Assembly: GCF_027533625.1 (NCBI RefSeq)
Contig: NZ_JAQAGZ010000007.1
Coordinates: 62,001-126,000 of the forward strand
Length of the DNA stretch: 64,000 nucleotides
DNA from: Paenibacillus gyeongsangnamensis
GTDB lineage: Bacteria > Bacillota > Bacilli > Paenibacillales > NBRC-103111
Reading direction: 5' to 3'
Part shown: positions 8,524-17,890 of the stretch, piece by piece
Position numbering within the stretch: the stretch's first letter is position 1
Layout of the letters: the number at the start of each line of letters is the position of its first letter
Notes under the pieces: generated by a model
Seen by the model: the letters and a program-made list of their open reading frames with translations, nothing else
Told to the model about the DNA's origin: nothing
The model's database searches: none
Made by a program: the position numbers and the translations under genes

Positions 8524-10282
8524 GGTCGTTCACCTCATGGTATGGAAGAGTAATGATGATCATCGTGCCTCTGCCAAGCTCGCTACGGATGTCCAAGCCG
8601 TACGGCTCCCCGAATAATAACCGGATTCGCTGATGGACGTTGAAGAACCCGATTCCCGTATGCATTCTCAGCTCCTGAGGGGACAACAACGTATGCACCT
8701 TCTCTGGTGTCATACCGCATCCGTTATCTTCAATCGTGATCTTAATGAATTCCTGATTCGCAAAGCCTAAAATTCTTATTCTTCCTGCTTCCAACTTGTT
8801 TTCGAACCCATGCAAGATAGCGTTTTCAACTAAAGGCTGTAAAGTTAATTTAGGAATTCGCGCATGTAATAATTCTTTCGGAATATCCATAAAAACTCGA
8901 AGATTGTCGGTATAGCGGATTTGCTGAATGCCCACGTACTTTTTGGTGTGCTCGTATTCTTCCTGAATGGTTACAATGTCCTTGCTCCGGTTGATGCTGT
9001 ATCTCATAATATCGGCAAGCATAGTCGTAATGTCGCAAATTTCGTTCACTTTATGGATTCGGCCAATCCAGTTAATGGCTTCCAGCGTATTATATAAAAA
9101 ATGCGGATTGATCTCCGCCTGCAGCGCACGCATTTCCAATTCATACTTTAACCTCTGCAATTGAGAATCTCTTTCGATTAATTGTCTGATCCGGTTCATC
9201 ATGTTGTTAAACGTTGTAGCAAGCGACGTTAATTCGTCGTTGCCGTTATAATTCAGATTGACGGACAAATCGTTAGCTTCTATATTCCTCATTTCACGGA
9301 TGATTTGTATTAACGGCTTGGAAATGTTACTGGCAATCACTTTAGCCAGCAAAATCCCGACTACCGTAAACAATATGGCTACGACGATTACCCAATTGCG
9401 TACAACCTCGATTCCCGAATACAGCTCCTTAGTCGGTATGCTGAATAAATACGTCCAATGCGTATATTCCGATTTATAATAACTAAAAAACATCCCGTCC
9501 GCTTTATCTATGAACGATCCGGTATCGCTTAAGAAAGCACTTACATTTGGCAGTGTATATGAACTGCCGATTTGATCGGCGTGATTGCTGGATATTATAT
9601 AGTTGTCCTGCTCCAGAACGCGCAAATCCCCTTTGAAATCGCTGTTTCTAAATATTTTTTCCTTGACGAACAAAAGCAGCACTCCGTTGCTTTTCAGAGT
9701 GGACAAGTCATTAATCTGCCTCAAAACGGGAATGACCACTTTGTCATCCGGCCAAATCTGGGTTTTCATCCATACCATTTTACCGTCTCCGCGCGCTGCC
9801 GTCTGACGGTACTCAGCCAAAGAAAGAGGAAACGGTTCGTCGGTATTGCTTACAATTTCATCGTGATTGTTAATAAGAACGATTCTTTCGATATTGGAGT
9901 GGGAAAGCAAATAATTCGTCAGCAAATTTCGCAAATCGATTTTGAGCTGAACCGATTCCGGCGAATCCGCTATTCCGTTGGAATTGAAAAAACGCTTTAC
10001 CTCAAGATCCTGAATAAATAAATAGGTGTCCAAATCCTGCTGCTTGAGCTGCATATCCATATTGTAGCTGATTTGCTTCAACACATTTTGGAAATTATCC
10101 TTGGACTTTCCCTGGAATAGGTACATGCTGAAATAAATGGCGAAAGTGCTGACTACGGTAATAGAGACAATGATCAGCAGCGGATACGTAAGGAGAAGCT
10201 TATTTTCGATTTTGTAATTTTTTAGTTGAAACCATCTAAAGCCAAGATGAGAATGTTGAATCAGTCGGCTTAAAGTATTCAC
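8501..10282 (-). CDS. YesM-type sensor histidine kinase
   Basis: A membrane sensor kinase of the LytS/YesM group. In order it shows a transmembrane segment near residues 30-55, a large extracellular Cache-like sensor region, a second transmembrane segment near 300, a HAMP linker, the H-box N-P-H-F-L-Y-N-T-L with the phosphoacceptor histidine, and an ATPase domain with D-N-G-C-G and a late glycine-rich motif. The frame extends to 10321, but GTG 10282 follows AAGGAGGGG by nine bases and is preferred (593 residues). It pairs with the overlapping response regulator. Confidence 0.92.
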   Translation of the reverse strand: MNTLSRLIQHSHLGFRWFQLKNYKIENKLLLTYPLLIIVSITVVSTFAIYFSMYLFQGKSKDNFQNVLKQISYNMDMQLKQQDLDTYLFIQDLEVKRFFNSNGIADSPESVQLKIDLRNLLTNYLLSHSNIERIVLINNHDEIVSNTDEPFPLSLAEYRQTAARGDGKMVWMKTQIWPDDKVVIPVLRQINDLSTLKSNGVLLLFVKEKIFRNSDFKGDLRVLEQDNYIISSNHADQIGSSYTLPNVSAFLSDTGSFIDKADGMFFSYYKSEYTHWTYLFSIPTKELYSGIEVVRNWVIVVAILFTVVGILLAKVIASNISKPLIQIIREMRNIEANDLSVNLNYNGNDELTSLATTFNNMMNRIRQLIERDSQLQRLKYELEMRALQAEINPHFLYNTLEAINWIGRIHKVNEICDITTMLADIMRYSINRSKDIVTIQEEYEHTKKYVGIQQIRYTDNLRVFMDIPKELLHARIPKLTLQPLVENAILHGFENKLEAGRIRILGFANQEFIKITIEDNGCGMTPEKVHTLLSPQELRMHTGIGFFNVHQRIRLLFGEPYGLDIRSELGRGTMIIITLPYHEVNDHVQSINY

Positions 10283-10551
10283 AAAATTAAACCCCTCCTT
10301 GTTGCAGCTTATTTGTTTCATTTGTGTGTCAAGCTTATGGGTCCATTATAAAATATCTTGTATTCCGAAGAAAGACAAAATACTTTTATTGATAATGTGA
10401 GTTGAGTTATAAACTATTGCTAAATCAAAAGCTTCATTTCGGAAGCATGACCAAGTGCATGAGCCAAAATCATTCTCGTTGTGGTTTTCTGGATCTTGAC
10501 TCTTTAAAATTGTCTTTTTATGCTAAAAATTTCTTCCAGCCAAATAAATAG
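10283..10551. other. Intergenic region upstream of the sensor kinase
   Basis: AT-rich sequence between the arabinofuranosidase terminator and the kinase start. It should contain the kinase promoter on the minus strand, but I could not identify convincing -35/-10 boxes. No gene, repeat or RNA structure is apparent. Confidence 0.5.
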
Positions 10552-10581
10552 GATAGGCGCATGCGAACGCATGCGCCTATC
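10552..10581 (-). terminator. Hairpin terminator of the arabinofuranosidase operon
   Basis: Perfect inverted repeat GATAGGCGCATGCG / CGCATGCGCCTATC (14-bp stem, two-base loop). On the minus strand it is followed by the T-rich stretch CTATTTATTTGG. It begins about 20 bases after the stop codon of the GH51 gene. Confidence 0.8.
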
Positions 10582-10600
10582 ACAGTACTTCGTTTTTCGA

Positions 10601-12136
<1,536 letters not shown>

Positions 12137-12166
12137 CTATTCAAATCATCTGAAAAATCTGCGGGT

Positions 12167-13015
12167 TTACCCCTTGACTCCCCCAACTGTAAGGCCGGAA
12201 ATAAAGTATCGTTGGAAAAAGATAAACAATACAAAGATGGGCAAAATCGCCAATACCGATCCGGCGATCAAAATATCATAATTGTTTCCATAGGGCGTCA
12301 ATAGAGAGGCTAACCCAATGGGCAGCGTCAATTTGTCGTCTGTCCTTAATACGATTAATGGCCACAGGAAATTGTTCCAGCTCGCCATGGCTTGCAGAAT
12401 CGCCATTGCGCCGAAAGCCGGTTTCATTAAGGGCAGCATGATTCGAAAATAAGCTCCATATTCCGAACACCCGTCAATTCGAGCCGCATCCATGAAATCT
12501 TTCGGCAAACCCGTTACATACTGCCTGAAGAAAAACACGGGCAGCGGTGCCACAACAAACGGAAGAATAACGCCCGCGATCGTATTGATCGTTTTCATGG
12601 CAATGGTTAATTTGTACAGTGGCAGAATAATGATTTCGACGGGAACCATCATCACAACCAGTACCATGGTGAAAACGATATTTTTCCCTTTGAAATTGTA
12701 CATCCCGAGGCCAAAACCGACCATTGAGGAGAAAAGTAAACACAGGACCGTATATAAACCCGTGATAAGTAAACTGTTTTTATACCATATAAAATACTTT
12801 TTGGCAGATGCGGAAAACAGGAATAAGTAGTTTTTCAAGCTCATGACGTCCGGTTGAATTTTCAAATTCAATCCAAAGCGAAGCAGTTCTTTCGATGGTT
12901 TTAAAGAAGCTAAGGTTAAAGCAAACAGCGGAAAAATGGCAAGCACCGCAAGCGCGATAAATAGAAGGATGAGCAGGATTGTAGAGACTCTCCATGTTGA
13001 GCGTTCTTCTTTCAC
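12167..13015 (-). CDS. araQ: Arabino-oligosaccharide ABC permease, MalG type
   Basis: A 282-residue inner-membrane permease with about six transmembrane segments and an EAA loop (M-D-A-A-R-I-D-G-C then L-P-L-M-K-P). It starts four bases after the partner permease ends and is followed 60 bases later by the GH51 gene. By organisation it corresponds to AraQ of the Bacillus AraNPQ importer. The symbol rests on context and family, not on a sequence comparison, so it is tentative. No cognate ATPase is nearby. Confidence 0.88.
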   Translation of the reverse strand: MKEERSTWRVSTILLILLFIALAVLAIFPLFALTLASLKPSKELLRFGLNLKIQPDVMSLKNYLFLFSASAKKYFIWYKNSLLITGLYTVLCLLFSSMVGFGLGMYNFKGKNIVFTMVLVVMMVPVEIIILPLYKLTIAMKTINTIAGVILPFVVAPLPVFFFRQYVTGLPKDFMDAARIDGCSEYGAYFRIMLPLMKPAFGAMAILQAMASWNNFLWPLIVLRTDDKLTLPIGLASLLTPYGNNYDILIAGSVLAILPIFVLFIFFQRYFISGLTVGGVKG

Positions 13016-13019
13016 GGGC

Positions 13020-13958
13020 TTAGTCCTCCTTCCTGAACAAACCGAAAAATTTCAACTGAATCAAGTTCAAAATCATGGTCAATCCAAGCAGGGTAATGCC
13101 AATTGCGGAGCCCATACCCAATTTGTTTTGTTCCAAGCCTTGCTGGTAAATATATCCCACCATTGTTAAACCGATATTATTCGGGGATTTGTTTCCGCTC
13201 CATAACATGTAGCTTTCCGTAAACATGGCGAAGCCTCCGTATATACTGATCGTCAAAACATAGATCGTTACCGGCTTTAGCAACGGGAGTGTAATATTCC
13301 AAAACCTTTGGAATGTGCTGGCGCCATCGATTTCTGCGGATTCATACAACTCATTAGGAATGTTCTGCAAGCCCGACAAAAAATATAAAATATTAATGCC
13401 GGTCCATCTCCATACAGCGAGCATAACTAAGGCTAACATGCCGGTAGAAGCTTCAAATAACCAGCGATGGGGTGAAAATCCCACCAAACCAACAATTTGA
13501 TTCAACAAGGAGCCGGGAAGCTCTCCGAAGATGAGCCGGAATATGGTGCCAGCCACCACTACTGACGTCAATGCGGGAATAAACAGGGTCGATCGGAAAA
13601 AGTTCTTCCATCTCATTATTTTCGAGTTCAACCATACCGCCAAGACGAGAGGTAACGGAATCAGCACGAGCAAGGTCCAGAAAGTATATACGGCGCTGTT
13701 TTGGATTGCTTTGAAAAAAGTAGGGTTAAACAATTTCCGGTAATTATCCAATCCGATGAACTTCGTTTCTCCAGGAACTACATCTTGAAAGCTCATCATG
13801 ATGGTGTTAAATACCGGATATGCAAAGAATAATAAAAACGAAATAACAAAAGGGAGAACAAATGCGTAAGGAGCGATCTTTTGGGAATATACAAAACGGT
13901 TCCATAGGCCGCTGCGCTGCCTCGCCGATTGTTTCAGTGCAGTCGTTTGGATTTCCAA
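13020..13958 (-). CDS. araP: Arabino-oligosaccharide ABC permease, MalF type
   Basis: Inner-membrane permease with six predicted transmembrane segments and the EAA motif (Y-E-S-A-E-I-D-G-A then L-P-L-L-K-P). The open frame reaches 14030, but the TTG at 13958 has AAAGGAG seven bases upstream, giving 312 residues; the longer version would run through an intercistronic hairpin. It is coupled to the following permease by a four-base gap. By gene order it is AraP-like in an AraNPQ-type importer; the symbol is tentative. Confidence 0.87.
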   Translation of the reverse strand: MEIQTTALKQSARQRSGLWNRFVYSQKIAPYAFVLPFVISFLLFFAYPVFNTIMMSFQDVVPGETKFIGLDNYRKLFNPTFFKAIQNSAVYTFWTLLVLIPLPLVLAVWLNSKIMRWKNFFRSTLFIPALTSVVVAGTIFRLIFGELPGSLLNQIVGLVGFSPHRWLFEASTGMLALVMLAVWRWTGINILYFLSGLQNIPNELYESAEIDGASTFQRFWNITLPLLKPVTIYVLTISIYGGFAMFTESYMLWSGNKSPNNIGLTMVGYIYQQGLEQNKLGMGSAIGITLLGLTMILNLIQLKFFGLFRKED

Positions 13959-13988
13959 AATTATTCTCCTTTCTTCGTCCTGAATGAC

Positions 13989-14028
13989 GACAATCACTAA
14001 GCCATGTTTCTTAAGGCTAGTGATTGTC
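13989..14028 (-). other. Intercistronic hairpin between binding-protein and permease genes
   Basis: Near-perfect inverted repeat, GACAATCACTAAGCC against GGCTAGTGATTGTC (one unpaired base), loop of 11 bases, no T tract. It lies between the sugar-binding protein and the first permease, the same place as the hairpin at 5378-5407 in the other importer. A role in mRNA stability or partial attenuation is inferred. Confidence 0.7.
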
Positions 14029-14067
14029 ATCGGATCCGAATCCTACGCCCTGATCTTTATAAGAAGA

Positions 14068-15396
14068 TTACTTCCGTATTTGATCTGCCGCTGACTTGAG
14101 CACCTTCGCAGGATCCTCGCCATCATTCAAGACTTTGAACATAACGGTTGTTTTAACGGCATCAGCGGCTGCCGGAGTCAAATCGCCGATATTGACCGGA
14201 TTGATTTCGTCTTTTACCGTGATTAATGTCTTAAAAATGTCTTTTCCGAAATATTGGGTAAACTTGTTGTCTTCATTTACTGCAGGATCGTTCCAAACCT
14301 CTTTGCGGATCGGATCGAAGCCAAGCTGTTTCCATATTTGGATGTTTCCTTCTTTGGAAAGCTTGCAGTATGCCAGGAATTTCATAGCCAGGTCTTGATG
14401 CTTGGATTGTACGGTAACCGCGGTGCCGGTACCCCCCATACCTGCGGACCGGAAGCCGCCGTCCTTCCAGGCCGGCATCGGTCTAATGATAATTTTCCCT
14501 TTCAAGTCAGGCATGTAATCCGTAAAGCGTCCCATGTACCACATCGGCATAAATACGGAAGCAGCACCGCCATTATTCATGAATCCGTAATATTCTTCTT
14601 TATGATGCCCGCCGCCCGGTGCGAGAGCAACGACTTTATCCTTCACCATTTTCTGCAGGAACGTTAGTGTTTTGATATTTGTATCATTATCGAGGACCAC
14701 TTTCCCGTCTTTATCCAAGTAATCGGAGCCTTGTTGAGAAATCAACGGCCAGAAGCTCCATTGATCCGTCGTTTCCACCGTCCCCATCGGCTTACCTGTA
14801 GCGGCTACCACTTTTTTGCCCGCTTGGTAATAATCGTCCCAGGTTTTGATGGCATCCGCGTTGACTCCGGCTTTATCGAGAAGCTCTTTGTTATAGTAAA
14901 TCACCTGGGCACCGACATGGAAATCAATGCCATAGTATTTGCCCGCTTTCGAGTAGATGTCCACACGCGCTTTCACAATGTTGTTCAGTTCCGGCTCCAC
15001 AATCGGGTTTAACGGAACTAATCCCGGGGTTCCTTTTAAGTAGTTTGCAAATTTGCTTATTTCGATGTCCGTAAGATCCGGTGCCCCCGTTCCCGATTGA
15101 AGCGCTACCAGCAATTTATTATGCATATCATCGTAAGGGAAATTCGCTGCTTCCAACTGAATTTTTTCATTCGGATGCCCTTCATTCCATGTCTGTGCCA
15201 TGCTTTCGTAGAACTTCTGATGCAAAGCGTTAAAGGTCCACAACGTGAGCTTCGTGCCGTCACCGGTTTTGGTGCCGCTGTCTCCCGGCTTTGCCGTATC
15301 GGCACCAGGGTCCGACGGCGAGCTGTTGGAGCATCCGGCTAGAAGCAGAGTGAAAAGCATTGCCGACGACAACGTCATTGAAACCATTTTGCGCAT
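14068..15396 (-). CDS. araN: Arabino-oligosaccharide-binding lipoprotein of ABC importer
   Basis: Family 1 extracellular solute-binding protein of about 442 residues. The signal peptide starts M-R-K-M and ends in the lipoprotein box L-L-A-G-C, followed by a Ser/Pro/Asp/Gly-rich linker. Two ATGs are possible (15402 and 15396); the second has better spacing from the GTGGGGG ribosome site. It is the first gene after the repressed promoter and heads the importer-GH51 operon. The substrate is inferred to be arabinose-containing oligosaccharides from the co-transcribed arabinofuranosidase; the symbol is tentative. Confidence 0.88.
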   Translation of the reverse strand: MRKMVSMTLSSAMLFTLLLAGCSNSSPSDPGADTAKPGDSGTKTGDGTKLTLWTFNALHQKFYESMAQTWNEGHPNEKIQLEAANFPYDDMHNKLLVALQSGTGAPDLTDIEISKFANYLKGTPGLVPLNPIVEPELNNIVKARVDIYSKAGKYYGIDFHVGAQVIYYNKELLDKAGVNADAIKTWDDYYQAGKKVVAATGKPMGTVETTDQWSFWPLISQQGSDYLDKDGKVVLDNDTNIKTLTFLQKMVKDKVVALAPGGGHHKEEYYGFMNNGGAASVFMPMWYMGRFTDYMPDLKGKIIIRPMPAWKDGGFRSAGMGGTGTAVTVQSKHQDLAMKFLAYCKLSKEGNIQIWKQLGFDPIRKEVWNDPAVNEDNKFTQYFGKDIFKTLITVKDEINPVNIGDLTPAAADAVKTTVMFKVLNDGEDPAKVLKSAADQIRK

Positions 15397-15520
15397 GTCC
15401 ATTCCCCCACGATTAAATTATTATGCTTATCCCTTGGGATCAAAGCCGTAAAATATTAAGCGCTTTCAAATGGGTGACGAGAATATGGATTGCTTTTCCG
15501 AGAAATTGAAAAGTCATAAT

Positions 15521-15534
15521 CGTGTGCGCAAACG
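15521..15534. promoter_or_regulatory. LacI-family operator 1 (CGTGTGCGCAAACG)
   Basis: One of four 14-bp sites sharing CGTGT at the left and ACG at the right. It lies in the leader of the importer operon, 21 bp from operator 2. Assigned to the divergent LacI-family repressor by location and repetition. Confidence 0.7.
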
Positions 15535-15541
15535 TTCATTT

Positions 15542-15555
15542 CGTGTCCGTTAACG
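15542..15555. promoter_or_regulatory. LacI-family operator 2 (CGTGTCCGTTAACG)
   Basis: Second copy of the 14-bp motif, exactly 21 bp (two helical turns) from operators 1 and 3, so all three lie on the same face of the DNA. Confidence 0.72.
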
Positions 15556-15562
15556 TTAGTAA

Positions 15563-15576
15563 CGTGTACGTACACG
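15563..15576. promoter_or_regulatory. LacI-family operator 3, perfect palindrome (CGTGTACGTACACG)
   Basis: A perfect 14-bp palindrome at the expected start of transcription of the importer operon (just downstream of the minus-strand -10 box). It is the best-formed copy and probably the main repressing site. Confidence 0.82.
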
Positions 15577-15579
15577 AAG

Positions 15580-15608
15580 AATATAGCACTATAGTTATTG
15601 GTTGTCAA
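15580..15608 (-). promoter_or_regulatory. Sigma-A promoter of the araNPQ-like/abfA operon
   Basis: On the minus strand: TTGACA (15608-15603), a 17-base spacer, then TATATT (15585-15580). The -35 is perfect and the -10 is one base off consensus. Operator 3 begins four bases downstream of the -10 box and covers the expected start point. Confidence 0.85.
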
Positions 15609-15642
15609 TTCCATCTTTTCCGATAATCACCTTCACCATAAT

Positions 15643-15671
15643 TTGACAAATGTAGCGTTGATCCATATACT
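15643..15671 (+). promoter_or_regulatory. Sigma-A promoter of the LacI-family regulator gene
   Basis: TTGACA (15643-15648), a 17-base spacer and TATACT (15666-15671). Operator 4 lies about 16 bases further on, covering the initially transcribed region, which suggests autorepression. Confidence 0.85.
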
Positions 15672-15686
15672 AAAAAATAGGACTAC

Positions 15687-15700
15687 CGTGTGCCCACACG
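15687..15700. promoter_or_regulatory. LacI-family operator 4 (CGTGTGCCCACACG)
   Basis: Fourth copy of the motif with perfect six-base arms CGTGTG/CACACG. It lies just downstream of the regulator's own promoter, 124 bp from operator 3, a distance that would also allow a repression loop. Confidence 0.78.
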
Positions 15701-15721
15701 ATAAAGGCAGGGGGAATCAGC

Positions 15722-16708
15722 ATGAGTGTGACTATAAAGGAAATAGCCGATATTTGCGGTGTATCTCACGGTACAGTGGACAGAGCCTTGAACAACCGGC
15801 CTGGAATCAGCGATAAGACGAAAGAAAAAATTTTAAAAATTGCCGCGGAGCTTAACTATTACCCGGATTTTCGCGCAAGAAGTCTTGCCAAAGGCACGAC
15901 AAAGACGATTGGCTTGGTCTTGTTTGATTTATATAATCGTTCATTTTCACAATTAACCAACGCAGTAGAAACGGAATCACGAAGCAAGGATTACTTGGTC
16001 AATTTGCTCTTGACAGATAAATGCATACATTCCGAAAAGGAAGCTATTGAAAATCTGATCAGCCGAAAAGTAGACGGCATAATCCTGTTTCCGATTAATC
16101 AAGGCGAAGCATTCGAGAGTTATTTGACAAATCTCAACATTCCGATCGTCACAATCTGCAATAAGCTCTCAGATAAGTGGAGTTTTGTCGGAATCGACGA
16201 CCGAAGTGCGATGAAAGACGCCGTAACCTATGTAGCCGGGAAAGGTTACGAGCGAGTGGTTTATATTTGCCCTCCTCTCGCTTACCGCCATCAATCGAAT
16301 ATCTACACACAGCTTGAACGGTTTGAAGGCTTACTGGCCGGTATGCAGCAGTGCGGATATACCGAAGAGCCCGTTGTGATTACCGAAAAAGATTATTTGA
16401 GGGCATTGAGCCGCATCGATTTAAAAGCATCCAAAACGGCTATTTTATGTTCATGCGACTTATACGCCTTGGAAACGATGAATTTCTTGAAGGATAGAAA
16501 CTATCGCATACCTGAAGATGTCGGACTCATGGGATTTGATAATATCGACGTATTAAAGTATATCTCTCCCAAGCTAACGACAGTGCATTACAATGTCGAA
16601 GAAATGGGCTTTCGGGCCGTGGATGCCCTTGTACGTCAGTTGGAAACGCAAACTCCTTCTTCTACGCCTTTGGTTGAATACAAAATCATTCAAGGGGAGT
16701 CGTTATAA
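15722..16708 (+). CDS. LacI-family transcriptional repressor
   Basis: A 328-residue regulator. The N-terminal LacI helix-turn-helix runs over residues 2-50 (V-T-I-K-E-I-A then S-H-G-T-V-D-R-A-L) with the hinge helix near 55, followed by a periplasmic-binding-protein-like sugar-sensing domain. The ATG follows GCAGGGGG. It is divergent from the arabinofuranosidase/importer operon and shares with it a region holding four copies of one operator motif, so it most likely represses that operon and itself, released by an arabinose-type inducer. AraR of Bacillus is a GntR/LacI chimera; this protein is a plain LacI type. Confidence 0.93.
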   Translation: MSVTIKEIADICGVSHGTVDRALNNRPGISDKTKEKILKIAAELNYYPDFRARSLAKGTTKTIGLVLFDLYNRSFSQLTNAVETESRSKDYLVNLLLTDKCIHSEKEAIENLISRKVDGIILFPINQGEAFESYLTNLNIPIVTICNKLSDKWSFVGIDDRSAMKDAVTYVAGKGYERVVYICPPLAYRHQSNIYTQLERFEGLLAGMQQCGYTEEPVVITEKDYLRALSRIDLKASKTAILCSCDLYALETMNFLKDRNYRIPEDVGLMGFDNIDVLKYISPKLTTVHYNVEEMGFRAVDALVRQLETQTPSSTPLVEYKIIQGESL

Positions 16709-16744
16709 ATCAATTCTGCGGATGGTCATTTCCTCCAGCCCGAC

Positions 16745-16794
16745 AAAAAAAGCACTGCCTATTAAAGAGTTGCTGACTCTAATAGACGGTGCTT
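16745..16794 (-). terminator. Terminator of the bdbD-bdbC unit
   Basis: A long hairpin with arms beginning AAGCACCGTCTATTAGAGT (minus-strand reading) and a T run directly after the second arm on the minus strand. It lies 11 bases past the bdbC stop and also separates it from the convergent LacI-family gene. Confidence 0.82.
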
Positions 16795-16804
16795 CCGTTG
16801 GCTT

Positions 16805-17251
16805 TTAGGAATCTATATTATCTTTCTGAAGTCGTCCGACCCATAATATCAAGGAGATCAAAGTAAATGCAATGAGTGCCAACAAAGGGATTGTAATGAA
16901 ACCCAGCCAATTGATGTAGTCCGTATTACAGGGTACCCCTGCTGTACACGGCAATATTTTGGCTAAACCGGGGATTTTTTGTTCTGAATAATGATAAAGA
17001 GATATCATACCGCCTAAGATACTTAAAGGCAGTATATAGGATATTAAACTCCGATCATTTTTGTAACATGCCATGCCGAGTAAAATGACTAAAGGATACA
17101 TAAAAATTCTCTGAAACCAGCATAGCTTACATGGAATATAGCCCATGACCTCACTAAAAAACAAGCTTCCTCCAACAGCAAGCAGTGATACAATCCAAGC
17201 TAAATAAAGGCCATATTCTTTGCAAACGGTTTTTATTTTCCCGCCGAGCAT
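16805..17251 (-). CDS. bdbC: Thiol:disulfide oxidoreductase BdbC (DsbB family)
   Basis: A 148-residue membrane protein with four predicted transmembrane helices. The first redox pair is C-K-L-C-W-F-Q-R, the DsbB-family quinone-proximal motif, and the second pair is C-T-A-G-V-P-C in the extracytoplasmic loop. It reoxidises the DsbA-like partner BdbD and passes electrons to quinone. It starts three bases after the bdbD stop. Because bdbD next to it has lost its membrane anchor, the function of the pair is doubtful unless another BdbD exists. Confidence 0.93.
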   Translation of the reverse strand: MLGGKIKTVCKEYGLYLAWIVSLLAVGGSLFFSEVMGYIPCKLCWFQRIFMYPLVILLGMACYKNDRSLISYILPLSILGGMISLYHYSEQKIPGLAKILPCTAGVPCNTDYINWLGFITIPLLALIAFTLISLILWVGRLQKDNIDS

Positions 17252-17254
17252 GAT

Positions 17255-17890
17255 TTACTTATCACCTTTCCGGGCATTTTCAATAGCTGTCTTTAATGCA
17301 TTATAATCAAACGCGTTCTCGAATTTTTTGCCGTTTATAAAAAGTGTCGGTGTTCCTGATACGCCTGCTTTTTTAGCCATATTGTTATTTTCGTCCACTT
17401 CCGAAGCATACGCCCTCGATTGGATTTCTTTTAGCATCTTATCATAATCCACCGCTATATTTTGCTTTCGGGCCAGGTCGGTCAAGAATTCCGGAGTAGC
17501 CCACTGCACCTTTTCATCACCTTGATTTTTATAAATAGCATCATAATATTTCCAATAGGATTCATTACTCTGATGATAAATGGAATGCGCCGCTAGCGCT
17601 GCCGTATAAGAATCGGGACCAATAATGGTAAAATCCATAAAATATAGAGAGGCTATGCCTGTATCTATATACTCTTTCTTTAGTTGCGGTTCAATTTGCT
17701 GGCTGAAATATTGACAGGAAGGACATTTGTAATCACCAAATTCAACGATTTTAACAGGAGCCTTAGGGTCTCCAAGGACCGGTAATTTGTCGTAAGCAAA
17801 CTGGACAGGATTTGATTTTATATTTACTATCACTATCGTTGCATTAATCTTCTCTGAATCTTCATAATCTTCTGTCTTTTCTGAGTCCAA
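17255..17890 (-). pseudogene. bdbD: DsbA-like BdbD, N-terminus removed by IS insertion
   Basis: A thioredoxin-fold DsbA family protein with the active site C-P-S-C in F-G-D-Y-K-C-P-S-C, and a cis-Pro loop in S-G-T-P-T-L-F. Normal BdbD carries an N-terminal transmembrane anchor. Here the frame opens directly at the IS junction, with a stop codon inside the IS end, and begins with an acidic stalk (D-S-E-K-T-E-D), so the anchor and native start are missing. A TTG at 17890 with AAAGGA from the IS end could still give a 211-residue cytosolic product, but it could not act outside the cell. Confidence 0.82.

Noticed and set aside
16750..16794. Terminator of the LacI-family gene on the plus strand
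   Set aside because: The T tract is on the minus-strand side of the hairpin; on the plus strand no T run follows, so it was assigned to the bdbD-bdbC unit.
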